NCBI GenBank assembly: GCA_964629475.1
Contig: CAZVQW010000002.1
Location: 62,001-126,000 of the forward strand
DNA: 64,000 bases
Source: SMWD01 sp964629475
GTDB lineage: Bacteria; Pseudomonadota; Gammaproteobacteria; Steroidobacterales; GCA-2729495
Reading direction: 5' to 3'
The notes beneath the pieces are model-generated. The model was not told the origin of the DNA and made no database searches. It worked only from the letters and a program-made list of their open reading frames with translations. Numbering within the stretch: the stretch's first letter is position 1; each line of letters starts with the position of its first letter. The translations under genes and the position numbers were made by a program. Positions 32,764-41,811 of this stretch are shown here, in pieces.

Positions 32764-35343
32764 TCAAGTGTCTAACGTACTACAAAGGTCCCGCAACGCC
32801 AACGCCATTGCCCGCCCATTCTGATACCGGTCTTCCGGTCGCTTGGCAATTATCTTGCTTAGGACAACGTCGATGTCGGCCGGTAGATCGCTGCGGATGT
32901 CACTGATCGGCGGGTGGCTTTCATTGATGATCTTGTCCATGAGTTTGGGGATCGAGTCCGAACGAAACGGGGTCGTACCCGTCAGGAGCTGGTACATCAT
33001 GATGCCGAGTGAATACAGGTCGGATAGCCCGGTCACGTCGCTCGCAGCCAGTTGCTCCGGCGACATGTACGACGGCGTACCGAGAATGATGCCGGTTTTT
33101 GTCCGGCTCGTATCGGTCAGTCTGGCGATACCGAAGTTGGTGATTTTCAACTCATCGGTGGCAGCGTCATACATCAGGTTGGCCGGCTTGATATCGCGGT
33201 GAACGACACCCTGGCTGTGCGCATAATGCAGGGCTTCTGCGGCCCGGGCGGTCAGTTCAATGACCCACTTGGGCGGTGGCAGACTGTCCGGCTGCGTAAA
33301 TTCATTGAGTGCCTTGCCCTTGAAATACTCCATGGCCAGGTACGCGACATCATCATCTTCTCCGGTGTCATAGATCGTGATGATGTTCGGGTGGTTCAGG
33401 CGCCCGGCCGACTCGGCTTCACGAATAAATTGAGACTTGGCCGCTTCCAGATCGGCACTGCTGAATTCTTCAGCGAGTGCGATTGTCTTGATGGCAACCT
33501 TGCGATTGATCTTTGGATCGCGGCCGAGATATACCGTTGCCATCGCGCCGCGGCCAAGTGTTTTTTCGATAATATACCGGCCGAGGGTTTGTTCGTCCGG
33601 TTTGGCTGCCGCTCGCACGCGTTGCTTGATCGATTGGTCGGTCGCAGTGCCGGTTTCTGATGCTCTGCTCTGTTTTTTCTTGCGTGCGCCGGTCAGCGTC
33701 TTGAGTTTCTCCTGAACGTCACGGTAATCCGTATCGATCGAGATGATGTGCGACAAAACACGCTCGGCTTTCGCATATTCACGTCGCTTGCCGTGCGTCA
33801 TTGCGATGTTGTACAGGCTCCTTTTTGTTTCTTCCGTTGGCTGTTGCTGGCGAAGCACGGAAAATTCAAGGTCCAGTTCATCTTCCTCTATGAGATTTGA
33901 TGCGGGCACATTGGATGTCGAACTGCCCAACTCGGGATAAGCTCGCGCTTCCCGAAGAGATGCCAGTGTTTGGATCGAGCCGATACTCAGTACGGAAAAC
34001 AAGGTCACCGTCACCAGTTGCAGCCAGATGCCGTGCTTCATCAGGACATAGGCCTCGATGGTAAGCAGAATTGCTGCGAGTACCAGTGTGACGGTGAATG
34101 CACGATTGATGCTCAGGGCAGGAGCGGATAGCAGAATGACGACGCCGATCACCAGCAGAATGGCGAGCTCCGCTGATTTCAGCCAATTTGGTCGTGACAC
34201 AAAATCCATTTGCAGCAGGTTGGATAATGTCGTGGCGACAAGTATCGGCATAGGCATTGAATTACCGAACGGCGTCCGGTATCGGAGCGTCTCGCCCGTC
34301 AGATCGCCGACAAGGACGATTTTGTTTTCAAACAGGGTCCTGGCATCCTCAATTGAATGAATCTCTTGTGCGCTGATAGAGCGAAACGTCTGCTGCTTAT
34401 CGCTGTCGGCATAGTAGCGAATCAGGCTCGTGAATTCGGGGCCGGTATTGATGGTTTCTTCATCAATCGACAGGTTAAAGGCGCCTGCGAACTGCAGGTT
34501 TGCATTGCCCCGATCGGCCTGCGCGACGGCCAGTGATAGCGACGGGAACACACGTTGTCCTGACCGGATGAGCAAATGATTTCGCCGTACAACACCATCT
34601 GTGTCGGGCCAGTACTCGGCATAGCCGGTATTTGCTACGCCTGTGCATAATACATCTGGCAGTGACAGCGTCCCGCCGGCTTCACGGATCCACGGGGTTT
34701 TGCCGATCGACTGGGCGCCGGATGCACCGGCAGGCAATACGGTAAAGCGTCGGCATTCGTCTTTTGCGTCTTCAAGAGCCTGGCGAGTTGGCCGCGTGAT
34801 GATGGGCAGCACGATGTTGCCGGCCTTGCGAACGGTGGCAGCGATCGCTTCGCGCTCCACGTGCTGCTCCCGGAATCCGGCCAGTTGTTTCGCCAGCGCT
34901 TCATCCTTGGCGCTGTCACGGCCCTTGCGCTGACGTTTTTCAAGTTCGGCCAGTGCAGTCAGTTGTCCGATGTCCGGCAATTGGGTATTGGCGGGAGGTG
35001 CATGGAGCGGCACAATCAAGGCAGCGCCGGCAGCATTCAATGCATCGACCACCGGTTCAAATTGGCCGATATCCCAGAATCTGCTGTTACTATTCGCAGC
35101 CGTGGTATCGACGAGGATGATGCGCTCGCTGGCGGTCGCGGCGTGCTGTTTTTGCAGGAAATCGTAAAACGCCGATTCGAGCGCGGACATGCGATCCCCG
35201 GCAAGCACCATCAGGGTCACGAGGATCACCAATAATGCTGCGGGCGCGGCCAGGTTACCGCGCTGACGCGGCGCTGAATTTTGTAAGAACATGTGCTGAA
35301 TGGTAGCGATAATGGGAGTTTCAAGGTGAGACTCAGGTTTCAT
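32764..35343 (-). CDS. CHASE2-domain Ser/Thr protein kinase with NFG motif
   Basis: An 859-aa membrane kinase. In order: membrane helix (about 31-49), a periplasmic CHASE2 sensor domain (about 50-390; ALIVPLHAPPANTQ, YWPDTDGVVRR, FENKIVLVGDLTGETLRYRTPFG), three membrane helices (about 395-470), a linker with a TPR-like hairpin (YAKAERVLSHIISID), and a Hanks-type kinase domain (about 585-859). The glycine loop GRGAMATVYLG, K619 (VAIK), HRDIKPAN (D717), GTPSYMSPEQ and SDLYSLGIMMYQLLTG are normal. The DFG motif reads NFG (N736), losing the usual Mg-binding Asp. It may be weak, Mg-independent or a pseudokinase. First gene of the kinase-phosphatase-FHA operon; divergent from radA. Confidence 0.93.
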   Translation of the reverse strand: MKPESHLETPIIATIQHMFLQNSAPRQRGNLAAPAALLVILVTLMVLAGDRMSALESAFYDFLQKQHAATASERIILVDTTAANSNSRFWDIGQFEPVVDALNAAGAALIVPLHAPPANTQLPDIGQLTALAELEKRQRKGRDSAKDEALAKQLAGFREQHVEREAIAATVRKAGNIVLPIITRPTRQALEDAKDECRRFTVLPAGASGAQSIGKTPWIREAGGTLSLPDVLCTGVANTGYAEYWPDTDGVVRRNHLLIRSGQRVFPSLSLAVAQADRGNANLQFAGAFNLSIDEETINTGPEFTSLIRYYADSDKQQTFRSISAQEIHSIEDARTLFENKIVLVGDLTGETLRYRTPFGNSMPMPILVATTLSNLLQMDFVSRPNWLKSAELAILLVIGVVILLSAPALSINRAFTVTLVLAAILLTIEAYVLMKHGIWLQLVTVTLFSVLSIGSIQTLASLREARAYPELGSSTSNVPASNLIEEDELDLEFSVLRQQQPTEETKRSLYNIAMTHGKRREYAKAERVLSHIISIDTDYRDVQEKLKTLTGARKKKQSRASETGTATDQSIKQRVRAAAKPDEQTLGRYIIEKTLGRGAMATVYLGRDPKINRKVAIKTIALAEEFSSADLEAAKSQFIREAESAGRLNHPNIITIYDTGEDDDVAYLAMEYFKGKALNEFTQPDSLPPPKWVIELTARAAEALHYAHSQGVVHRDIKPANLMYDAATDELKITNFGIARLTDTSRTKTGIILGTPSYMSPEQLAASDVTGLSDLYSLGIMMYQLLTGTTPFRSDSIPKLMDKIINESHPPISDIRSDLPADIDVVLSKIIAKRPEDRYQNGRAMALALRDLCSTLDT

Positions 35344-35408
35344 TTTTGTGATGCTCGTTGGACTTTTTGCTCAATGCGGAGCTGCTGGATTGGGAGGAAG
35401 ATCACACT

Positions 35409-36779
35409 TTGAGTAAATCTCAACGATCCTATGTGTGTGGTGACTGTGGCTCGACGACGATTAAGTGGCAGGGGCAGTGCCCCGTGTGCGGCGAATGGAA
35501 CTCTTTGCAACCGTCCAGGCCGCCTGCCAGCCAAGCTGGTCAGCGCAACAGTGGGCATGCAAACTGGACGGGTAGCCTGCAGGTTGAGCGACTCGATGCT
35601 GTCGGCAGTGAGACCATTATGCGCAGGACGACGGGCATGGCCGAACTCGATCGTGCACTGGGCGGGGGGCTGGTTGCCGGTTCAGTGACGCTGCTTGGCG
35701 GCGATCCGGGTATCGGCAAGTCGACACTGTTGTTGCAGGCTTGTGCCGCATTCTCGGCAGAGGCAACGATGCTGTATGTCAGCGGCGAGGAATCGCTGCA
35801 ACAGATCGCCTTGCGCGCGCGTCGTCTCGGGTTGGATTCTTCCGGTATTACCGTGTACGCCGCAACGGATATCGACGGCATTATTGCGCTTGCCGAGCAG
35901 GAACGTCCTGCGGCAGTGATCATAGATTCGGTGCAGACGATCTATTCGACCGCCATGCCGTCAGCACCCGGTTCCGTTAACCAGCTTCGTGAATGCACGG
36001 CGCGGCTTGTGCGGATGGCCAAAGTGACCGGCATTCCGGTAATTCTCGTCGGGCATGTGACGAAAGAGGGCAATATTGCCGGGCCGCGCGTGCTGGAGCA
36101 TATGGTCGATACCGTCCTGTACTTCGAGAATGAAGCCGGCAGTCGTTACCGGGTGTTGCGTACGGTGAAGAACCGCTTCGGCGCGGCGAACGAACTCGGC
36201 ATCTTCATGATGACCGAATCGGGTATGCGCGAGGTCAGGAATCCATCGGCAATTTTTCTGACGCCACGTGATGAACCGGTGGTTGGCAGCGTCGTGACTG
36301 CGATTCACCAGGGGAGCCGGCCTTTACTCGTCGAAGTACAGGTGCTGACGGATCAGTCCGGTGGCGGTCCGCCGCGACGGGTCGCGGTTGGCATCGACCA
36401 GAACCGTCTCGCATTGTTACTGGCGGCTTTGCATCGCTACGCTGGTGTACGTGCACATGACGAAGATGTATTCGTGAATGTCGTCGGTGGTGTCAGGATC
36501 AACGAAACGTCAGCAGATCTTGCCACGCTGGCTGCTACGGCCTCGAGTATGAATAATGCCCCGGTGCCGAGAACTGTCGTCATTTTCGGAGAGGTCGGGC
36601 TGGCCGGCGAGATAAGGCCGGTCCCGTTTGGTGAGGAACGGCTGCGCGAATCTGCCAAACTGGGTTTCAGCCACGCCATTGCGCCGGCGGCCAATGTGCC
36701 GAAAAAACAGATCGAAGGACTGACGTCGATCGGTGTAGCGACGCTCGGTGAAGCGCTTGGTGCGCTTGAGGGCCTTTAG
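35409..36779 (+). CDS. radA: DNA repair protein RadA
   Basis: RecA-like ATPase that helps branch migration in recombination. The 456-aa protein has a zinc finger (C10, C13, C24, C27 in CGDCG..CPVCG), Walker A GGDPGIGKSTLL, the RadA motif VKNRFGAANELG and a Lon-like C-terminal domain (FGEVGLAGEIRPV). The start is TTG 35409: GGGAGGAAG lies about 10 nt upstream and the family begins near RSYVCGDCG. An earlier TTG at 35358 has no such site. Confidence 0.95.
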   Translation: MSKSQRSYVCGDCGSTTIKWQGQCPVCGEWNSLQPSRPPASQAGQRNSGHANWTGSLQVERLDAVGSETIMRRTTGMAELDRALGGGLVAGSVTLLGGDPGIGKSTLLLQACAAFSAEATMLYVSGEESLQQIALRARRLGLDSSGITVYAATDIDGIIALAEQERPAAVIIDSVQTIYSTAMPSAPGSVNQLRECTARLVRMAKVTGIPVILVGHVTKEGNIAGPRVLEHMVDTVLYFENEAGSRYRVLRTVKNRFGAANELGIFMMTESGMREVRNPSAIFLTPRDEPVVGSVVTAIHQGSRPLLVEVQVLTDQSGGGPPRRVAVGIDQNRLALLLAALHRYAGVRAHDEDVFVNVVGGVRINETSADLATLAATASSMNNAPVPRTVVIFGEVGLAGEIRPVPFGEERLRESAKLGFSHAIAPAANVPKKQIEGLTSIGVATLGEALGALEGL

Positions 36780-36792
36780 CGGGAAGCCCCCT

Positions 36793-38085
36793 TTACAGCG
36801 TAACCTCTTTGCTCGAATCGGCCACCGGCAGCGGTGGATTAATCCGTACGGACTGGACGACGCTGTCGCTTGTGTTCAGGATTTCGATCGGATAATCGGC
36901 CAGCATGAGGTTGGTACCCTGTTTCGGGATCGCCTCGAGCGTTTCTATGATCAGGCCGTTCAGGGTTTTCGGGCCATCGGTCGGCAGGCGCCAGTTCATC
37001 ATTCGGTTCAGTGCGCGGATATTGGCGCTGCCCTTGACGACGTAGCCGGATTTGTCGTCCTTGCGCACATCGGCGTGCGTGGGAGCAGGTTCGCTGGTGA
37101 ATTCACCGACAATTTCTTCGAGAATATCCTCGATCGTCACGATGCCCTGGATGTCGCCGTATTCATCGACGATGAATGCCGTGCGTTGACGAGCCTGCTG
37201 AAATTGCACGAGCTGCTTGTTCAGCGGTGTGCCTTCGGGCACGAAATACGGATCCTCGACCAGCTTAAGTAGCAATGCTTTGTTGAGTTCTTCGAGCCCC
37301 GCGCCGCGCACGAGTCGCTTCATGTGCAGGATACCGATGACATCGTCGATGCTGTCTTTGAACACGGGCAGGCGGGTATAGGCGCTGTTGCGGATCGTGG
37401 TAAGGATTTCGCGCCAGTCATCATTCAGGTCGATACCAACGATCTCGTTTTGCGGCACCATGATGTCGTCGACGGTGATGTCCTGCAGTTCGAGAATCCC
37501 GACCAGCATGCGGTGGCGCTTGCGTGGCAATCGGGCACCGGCCTCGGTGACGAGCGTGCGTAGTTCTTCCACGGTCAGGTTGTCTGTGTCACCGTCCTGA
37601 ACATTGACACCGAGCAGGCGCAGGATGCCGTTGGAGAACATATTAATAAGCCAGACGAATGGTGCGAGCAAGCGGGCCAGCGGGTAATAGATAAAAGTCG
37701 CCGGTAACGCGACCCGTTCGGGCTGCAGCGCGGCCAGGGTCTTTGGCGTGACTTCGGCGAAAATCAACAGCACGATCGTGAAGATGAAACCGCTTGCAGC
37801 CAGCCAGACTGGGCTGCCGAGGCGCAAAGCAATAATCGTCACGAGCTGTACGGCGAGTACGTTGACCAGGTTATTGCAGAGCAGGATCAGGCCGATCAGG
37901 CGGTCGGGCTTGCGCAGCAGTGTTTCGGCGAGCATTGCGCCACGGTGCCCCGACTTTGCCTTGTGGCGCAGGCGATACCGGTTCAGGGTCATCAGGGCCG
38001 TTTCCGTGCCCGAGAAAAAGGCCGAACAGATCAGCAGAAAAAACAGGAGTCCGTATAAAACTCCCGGGGGTATGTCGTCACCCAC
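36793..38085 (-). CDS. yfjD: CNNM/CorC (HlyC/CorC) family membrane protein
   Basis: A 430-aa protein with an N-terminal DUF21 membrane domain (SAFFSGTETALMTLNRYRLRH, LCNNLVNVLA), a pair of CBS domains (VDDIMVPQNEIVGID, AFIVDEYGDIQGIVTIEDIL) and a C-terminal CorC_HlyC domain. This family is linked to Mg2+/Co2+ handling. It lies divergent from ffh, as in many Gammaproteobacteria; the cytochrome assembly gene ypjD often found between them is missing. Confidence 0.92.
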   Translation of the reverse strand: MGDDIPPGVLYGLLFFLLICSAFFSGTETALMTLNRYRLRHKAKSGHRGAMLAETLLRKPDRLIGLILLCNNLVNVLAVQLVTIIALRLGSPVWLAASGFIFTIVLLIFAEVTPKTLAALQPERVALPATFIYYPLARLLAPFVWLINMFSNGILRLLGVNVQDGDTDNLTVEELRTLVTEAGARLPRKRHRMLVGILELQDITVDDIMVPQNEIVGIDLNDDWREILTTIRNSAYTRLPVFKDSIDDVIGILHMKRLVRGAGLEELNKALLLKLVEDPYFVPEGTPLNKQLVQFQQARQRTAFIVDEYGDIQGIVTIEDILEEIVGEFTSEPAPTHADVRKDDKSGYVVKGSANIRALNRMMNWRLPTDGPKTLNGLIIETLEAIPKQGTNLMLADYPIEILNTSDSVVQSVRINPPLPVADSSKEVTL

Positions 38086-38247
38086 GTGGGTGAATCTCCT
38101 TCGTTGCTTACAGAATGATGATGTTGTCTAACGTCGAGGCAGGCTGTCAAGCGATTGAATCGCCTGACAGCACGAACCCATGATGAGTTATTTGGGCTAA
38201 AATGCGGGTTTTTGCCGCGTCGGACCATCAGGCGGGAGAGTGGGTTA

Positions 38248-39600
38248 ATGTTTGACAATCTGAGTTCCAGGCTCAAGACCGTTGCCGAACGAGTGCGGGG
38301 CAAGGGCAGGCTGACCGAAGACAACATTACCGACGCTGTCCGCGATGTTCGCCGGGCGTTGGTCGAGGCCGATGTTGCGCTGCCGGTCGTCAAGGATTTC
38401 ATCGCCCGGGTCCGCAAACGCGCGATCGGCTCGGAAATCAGCCGCAGCCTGACGCCGGGGCAGGTATTCATCAAAATTCTGCATGATGAGCTTGCCGCGA
38501 CACTCGGCCATGCGGAGGCTGACGGTGACAGTATTAATCTGCGCCATCAGCCGCCCATCGTGATCCTGCTGGCCGGCCTGCAGGGTGTCGGTAAGACGAC
38601 GACGGCGGCCAAGCTGGCCCTGTATCTTGGCCAGCGCCAGTCGAAAAAGGTCATGCTGGCCAGTCTCGATACGCGACGGCCGGCGGCGATTTTGCAGCTT
38701 GAACGGCTGGCCGAGCAGATCGGTGCGACATTCTGCCCATCCGCTGTGACTGATACGCCGCTGGCGATCGCCGAGCGTGCCGTTGACACGGCTCGTCGCG
38801 GGGCAATTGATGTGCTTATCCTCGATACGGCAGGGCGAACCCGGCTGGATCAGGAGTTACTCGACGAACTCGGTCAGATTCATGAGCAAATATCCCCGCC
38901 GGAGACCTTGTTCGTCGTCGACAGCATGGCCGGGCAGGATGCCGTTAATGTTGCGGCCGCGTTCGCAGCCGCAGTGCCATTGTCCGGAGTGATCCTGACG
39001 AAGACCGATGGCGATGCACGCGGCGGTGCGGCGTTGTCGGTGCGGACCGTAACGGGCAAACCGATTCGCTTCATCGGCACGGGTGAGGAAATCGAGGGTT
39101 TAGAGGCTTTCCATCCCGACCGCATGGCGTCGCGGATATTGGGCATGGGGGATGTCCTGAGCCTTGTCGAGGAGGCTCAGCATAAAGTCGATGAGGAAAA
39201 GGCCCGGAAACTGGCCAAAAAAGTCACGAAGGGCAAGGGCTTTGATCTCGAAGACCTGCGTGACCAGCTCAGCCAGATGGCCAACATGGGCGGCATCGAG
39301 AAGATGCTCGACAAACTGCCCTTGCCCGGTGGAGTCAATGCGGATCAGGTCGCCGGGCAGGTTGATTCGCGGGCTATAGGCCGGCAGATCGCGATCATCA
39401 ATTCGATGACTCCGGGCGAGCGGCGTTTCCCGAAATCGATCAAGGGCTCACGAAAACGGCGGATTGCATTGGGTTCGGGGCAAGCAATTCAGGATGTGAA
39501 CCGGTTACTGAAGCAGCACGTGCAGATGCAGAAGATGATGGGCAAGCTGGGCAAGGGCGGGAACTTGCAGCGCATGATGCGCGGCCTGACTGGAATGTGA
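38248..39600 (+). CDS. ffh: Signal recognition particle protein Ffh
   Basis: SRP54 GTPase that binds SRP RNA (encoded at 60271-60378) and signal sequences for cotranslational membrane targeting. 450 aa: N domain (MFDNLSSRLKTVAERVRGKG), G domain with AGLQGVGKTTTAAKLA, DTAGRTRLD and LTKTDGDARGGAAL, and the Met-rich M domain (QMQKMMGKLGKGGNLQRMMRG). An in-frame ATG at 38155 exists, but GGGAGAG before ATG 38248 and the conserved N-terminus set the start. Confidence 0.97.
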   Translation: MFDNLSSRLKTVAERVRGKGRLTEDNITDAVRDVRRALVEADVALPVVKDFIARVRKRAIGSEISRSLTPGQVFIKILHDELAATLGHAEADGDSINLRHQPPIVILLAGLQGVGKTTTAAKLALYLGQRQSKKVMLASLDTRRPAAILQLERLAEQIGATFCPSAVTDTPLAIAERAVDTARRGAIDVLILDTAGRTRLDQELLDELGQIHEQISPPETLFVVDSMAGQDAVNVAAAFAAAVPLSGVILTKTDGDARGGAALSVRTVTGKPIRFIGTGEEIEGLEAFHPDRMASRILGMGDVLSLVEEAQHKVDEEKARKLAKKVTKGKGFDLEDLRDQLSQMANMGGIEKMLDKLPLPGGVNADQVAGQVDSRAIGRQIAIINSMTPGERRFPKSIKGSRKRRIALGSGQAIQDVNRLLKQHVQMQKMMGKLGKGGNLQRMMRGLTGM

Positions 39601-39710
39601 GAAATGGCTTCACATTCCCGTAGATTCCAGTAAAATTAACCGATTATGCCGATCCGAATCGGGGTTGCCCGGTGCGCCGGCCTATTTTTTTGAGAGGAAA
39701 GAATCGAACC

Positions 39711-40001
39711 ATGGTCAGCATCCGGTTATCCCGCGGCGGTGCAAAGAAGCGCCCCTTCTATCACATCGTTGTGACGGACCAGCGTAATCGACGCGATGGC
39801 CGTTATATCGAGCGAGTAGGTTTTTTCAATCCGGTCGCACGCGGTGCCGAGGAAAAGCTGCGCGTCGATATCGATCGCATCGAGCACTGGATCGGTCATG
39901 GCGCCCAGCCGTCTGAACGCGTGTCGACGTTGCTCAAGGATTTTCGCAAAACGCAGGGATCGTCGACCGCCGGGGCTACGACCGAATCGGCTGCCGGGTA
40001 A
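39711..40001 (+). CDS. rpsP: 30S ribosomal protein S16
   Basis: 96 aa: VSIRLSRGGAKKRPFYHIVV, DGRYIERVGFFNP, HWIGHGAQPSERV. First gene of rpsP-rimM-trmD-rplS. The frame is open from 39672, but family similarity begins at ATG 39711. The C-terminus ends in a short Ser/Thr/Ala-rich tail. Confidence 0.97.
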   Translation: MVSIRLSRGGAKKRPFYHIVVTDQRNRRDGRYIERVGFFNPVARGAEEKLRVDIDRIEHWIGHGAQPSERVSTLLKDFRKTQGSSTAGATTESAAG

Positions 40002-40028
40002 TTCGGCGCCGGGGTCTGCGCTTTCGGT

Positions 40029-40532
40029 GTGGACGATAAACTCATCGTCGTCGGCCGCATTGTCGGGCTGCATGGCGTAAGGGGTTGGGTCAAGGTTGTT
40101 GCCTATACCGAGCCCCGTCAGAACATACTTGATTACCGGCCGTGGTACCTGGATCGGGCCGGTACTGTAGAACAGGTCGATCCGGTTGCGGGTCGCGAGC
40201 AGGGCAAAAGCCTGATCGCGCAGATTAGCGGAATCGAAGATCGCGACGCGGCTGCCGCTTTGATCGGTGCGAATATTCTCGTGAATCGTGAATTATTCGC
40301 GCAAACCGGGAGTGATGAATATTACTGGAGCGATCTGATTGGATTGCGGGTCATGACAACCGATGGTGTCACTCTCGGTGTCGTGGACAGTTTGCTGGAA
40401 ACAGGCGCGAACGACGTCCTGGTGGTAAGCGGGAACCGTCGCCGGCTGATTCCGTTTGTTACGGATGACGTCGTCAAATGTGTTGACCTGGCAGCGGGAA
40501 CGATTACGGTCGATTGGGACCCGGAATTTTAG
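40029..40532 (+). CDS. rimM: Ribosome maturation factor RimM
   Basis: Helps mature the 3' domain of 16S rRNA with S19. 167 aa: IVGRIVGLHGVRGWVKV (N domain), YYWSDLIGLRV, DSLLETGANDVLVV and the PRC-barrel end RLIPFVTDDVV. GTG start, 27 nt after rpsP. Confidence 0.95.
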   Translation: MDDKLIVVGRIVGLHGVRGWVKVVAYTEPRQNILDYRPWYLDRAGTVEQVDPVAGREQGKSLIAQISGIEDRDAAAALIGANILVNRELFAQTGSDEYYWSDLIGLRVMTTDGVTLGVVDSLLETGANDVLVVSGNRRRLIPFVTDDVVKCVDLAAGTITVDWDPEF

Positions 40533-40586
40533 TTGCCGGGTTCCAGCCGACCGTGATTAATAATCCGGCAAGGATCGTGAACGGGC

Positions 40587-41357
40587 ATGAAGTTTCGCGT
40601 TGTGACGTTGTTTCCGCAGTTCGTTGCAACGGCAACGAATATTGGCGTTTGCGGACGTGCTGTGCGGCGCGGGTTGATTGGGATTGAGTCGATCGACCCG
40701 CGAGAGTTTACGACCGACGCGCACCGGACTGTAGATGACCGCCCGTATGGCGGCGGCCCGGGGATGTTGTTGAAAGTCGAGCCGGTTCGCGCGGCAATAC
40801 GCGAGGCGCGTGCTGCGATGCCGGAGGGTAGTCCGGTGGTCTTTCTGACGCCCCAGGGGCGCAGGTTTGATCAGGGCGTGGCGCGTCAGTTGGCGACGCT
40901 GCCGGGCATTGTGTTAGTTGCGGGCCGGTATGAGGGCTTCGACGAGCGATTGCTCGAAGCGGAGGCGGATGATGAGATTTCGCTCGGTGACTTTGTGCTG
41001 AGTGGTGGAGAAATCGCGGCGGTGGCCGTCATCGATGCGGTGGCGAGATTGCTGCCCGAGGTACTGGGCGACGAAGCTTCGGCGGAACAGGATTCGTTTA
41101 TGGATGGTCTGCTTGATTGTCCGCATTACACGCGTCCTGAGGCGATCGACGACCGGGTTGTTCCTGCAGTGTTGCTCAACGGCAACCACGAGGAAATTCG
41201 GTGTTGGCGCCTGAAGCAGGCATTGGGCAGGACTTACCTGCGGCGTCCGGATTTATTGGACGGACGCGAGTTGAATACAGAGGAACAGCGCTTACTGCGT
41301 GAGTTTATCGAGGAGCAAGAGTCGGAGACGGGCCAGGATGGGCCGGTTCGGCATTAG
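40587..41357 (+). CDS. trmD: tRNA (guanine-37-N1)-methyltransferase
   Basis: SPOUT methyltransferase that makes m1G37 and prevents frameshifting. 256 aa: VVTLFPQFV, DDRPYGGGPGMLLKVEP, LVAGRYEGFDERLLE, SLGDFVLSGGE and NGNHEEIRCWRLKQAL. Knotted AdoMet site and length are normal. Confidence 0.97.
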   Translation: MKFRVVTLFPQFVATATNIGVCGRAVRRGLIGIESIDPREFTTDAHRTVDDRPYGGGPGMLLKVEPVRAAIREARAAMPEGSPVVFLTPQGRRFDQGVARQLATLPGIVLVAGRYEGFDERLLEAEADDEISLGDFVLSGGEIAAVAVIDAVARLLPEVLGDEASAEQDSFMDGLLDCPHYTRPEAIDDRVVPAVLLNGNHEEIRCWRLKQALGRTYLRRPDLLDGRELNTEEQRLLREFIEEQESETGQDGPVRH

Positions 41358-41400
41358 TAGTGACAGAACTGGGTTCTTGATTGCAAGGCGGATAGAACAA

Positions 41401-41748
41401 ATGAACAACATCATCGAAGAATTTGAAGCTGCACAGGCGAAGACTGACATTCCGGACTTTGCCCCGGGTGACACAGTCATTGTGCAGGTTCGCGTCAAGG
41501 AAGGCAGCCGTGAACGGTTGCAGGCTTATGAGGGTGTCGTTATCGCGAAGCGCAATCGCGGTTTGAATTCGTCTTTCACAGTACGCAAGATTTCACACGG
41601 TGAAGGGGTCGAGCGCGTGTTTCAGACTCACAGCCCGAGCATTGCCAGTATCAAGCGCAAGCGTCGCGGCGATGTTCGGCGCGCCAAGCTCTACTATCTG
41701 CGTGAGCGCAGTGGCAAGTCGGCACGCATCAAAGAGAAGATTGGCTGA
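41401..41748 (+). CDS. rplS: 50S ribosomal protein L19
   Basis: 115 aa: DIPDFAPGDTVIVQVRVKEG, LQAYEGVVIAKRNRG, FQTHSPSI and KLYYLRERSGKSARIKEKI. Located at the 30S-50S interface. The frame is open from within trmD, but the conserved start is ATG 41401. Last gene of the rpsP operon; repeats follow within 25 nt. Confidence 0.97.
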   Translation: MNNIIEEFEAAQAKTDIPDFAPGDTVIVQVRVKEGSRERLQAYEGVVIAKRNRGLNSSFTVRKISHGEGVERVFQTHSPSIASIKRKRRGDVRRAKLYYLRERSGKSARIKEKIG

Positions 41749-41769
41749 ACTTTTCTTGCTGGAGAGATG

Positions 41770-41784
41770 TGGTGTTAGACACCA
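41770..41784. repeat. Short GGTGTT/ACACC palindrome
   Basis: TGGTGT-TAG-ACACCA, a short member of the family at 281-357 and 22752-22788, 22 nt after the rplS stop. Confidence 0.5.
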
Positions 41785-41811
41785 TGGTTTTCGCGGTAGA
41801 AAGAAAATTCA

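Noticed and set aside
39669..39691. Possible attenuator before rpsP (CCGG stem then T run)
   Set aside because: The stem is only 4 bp, and the Ts are separated from it by CCTA; too weak to call.
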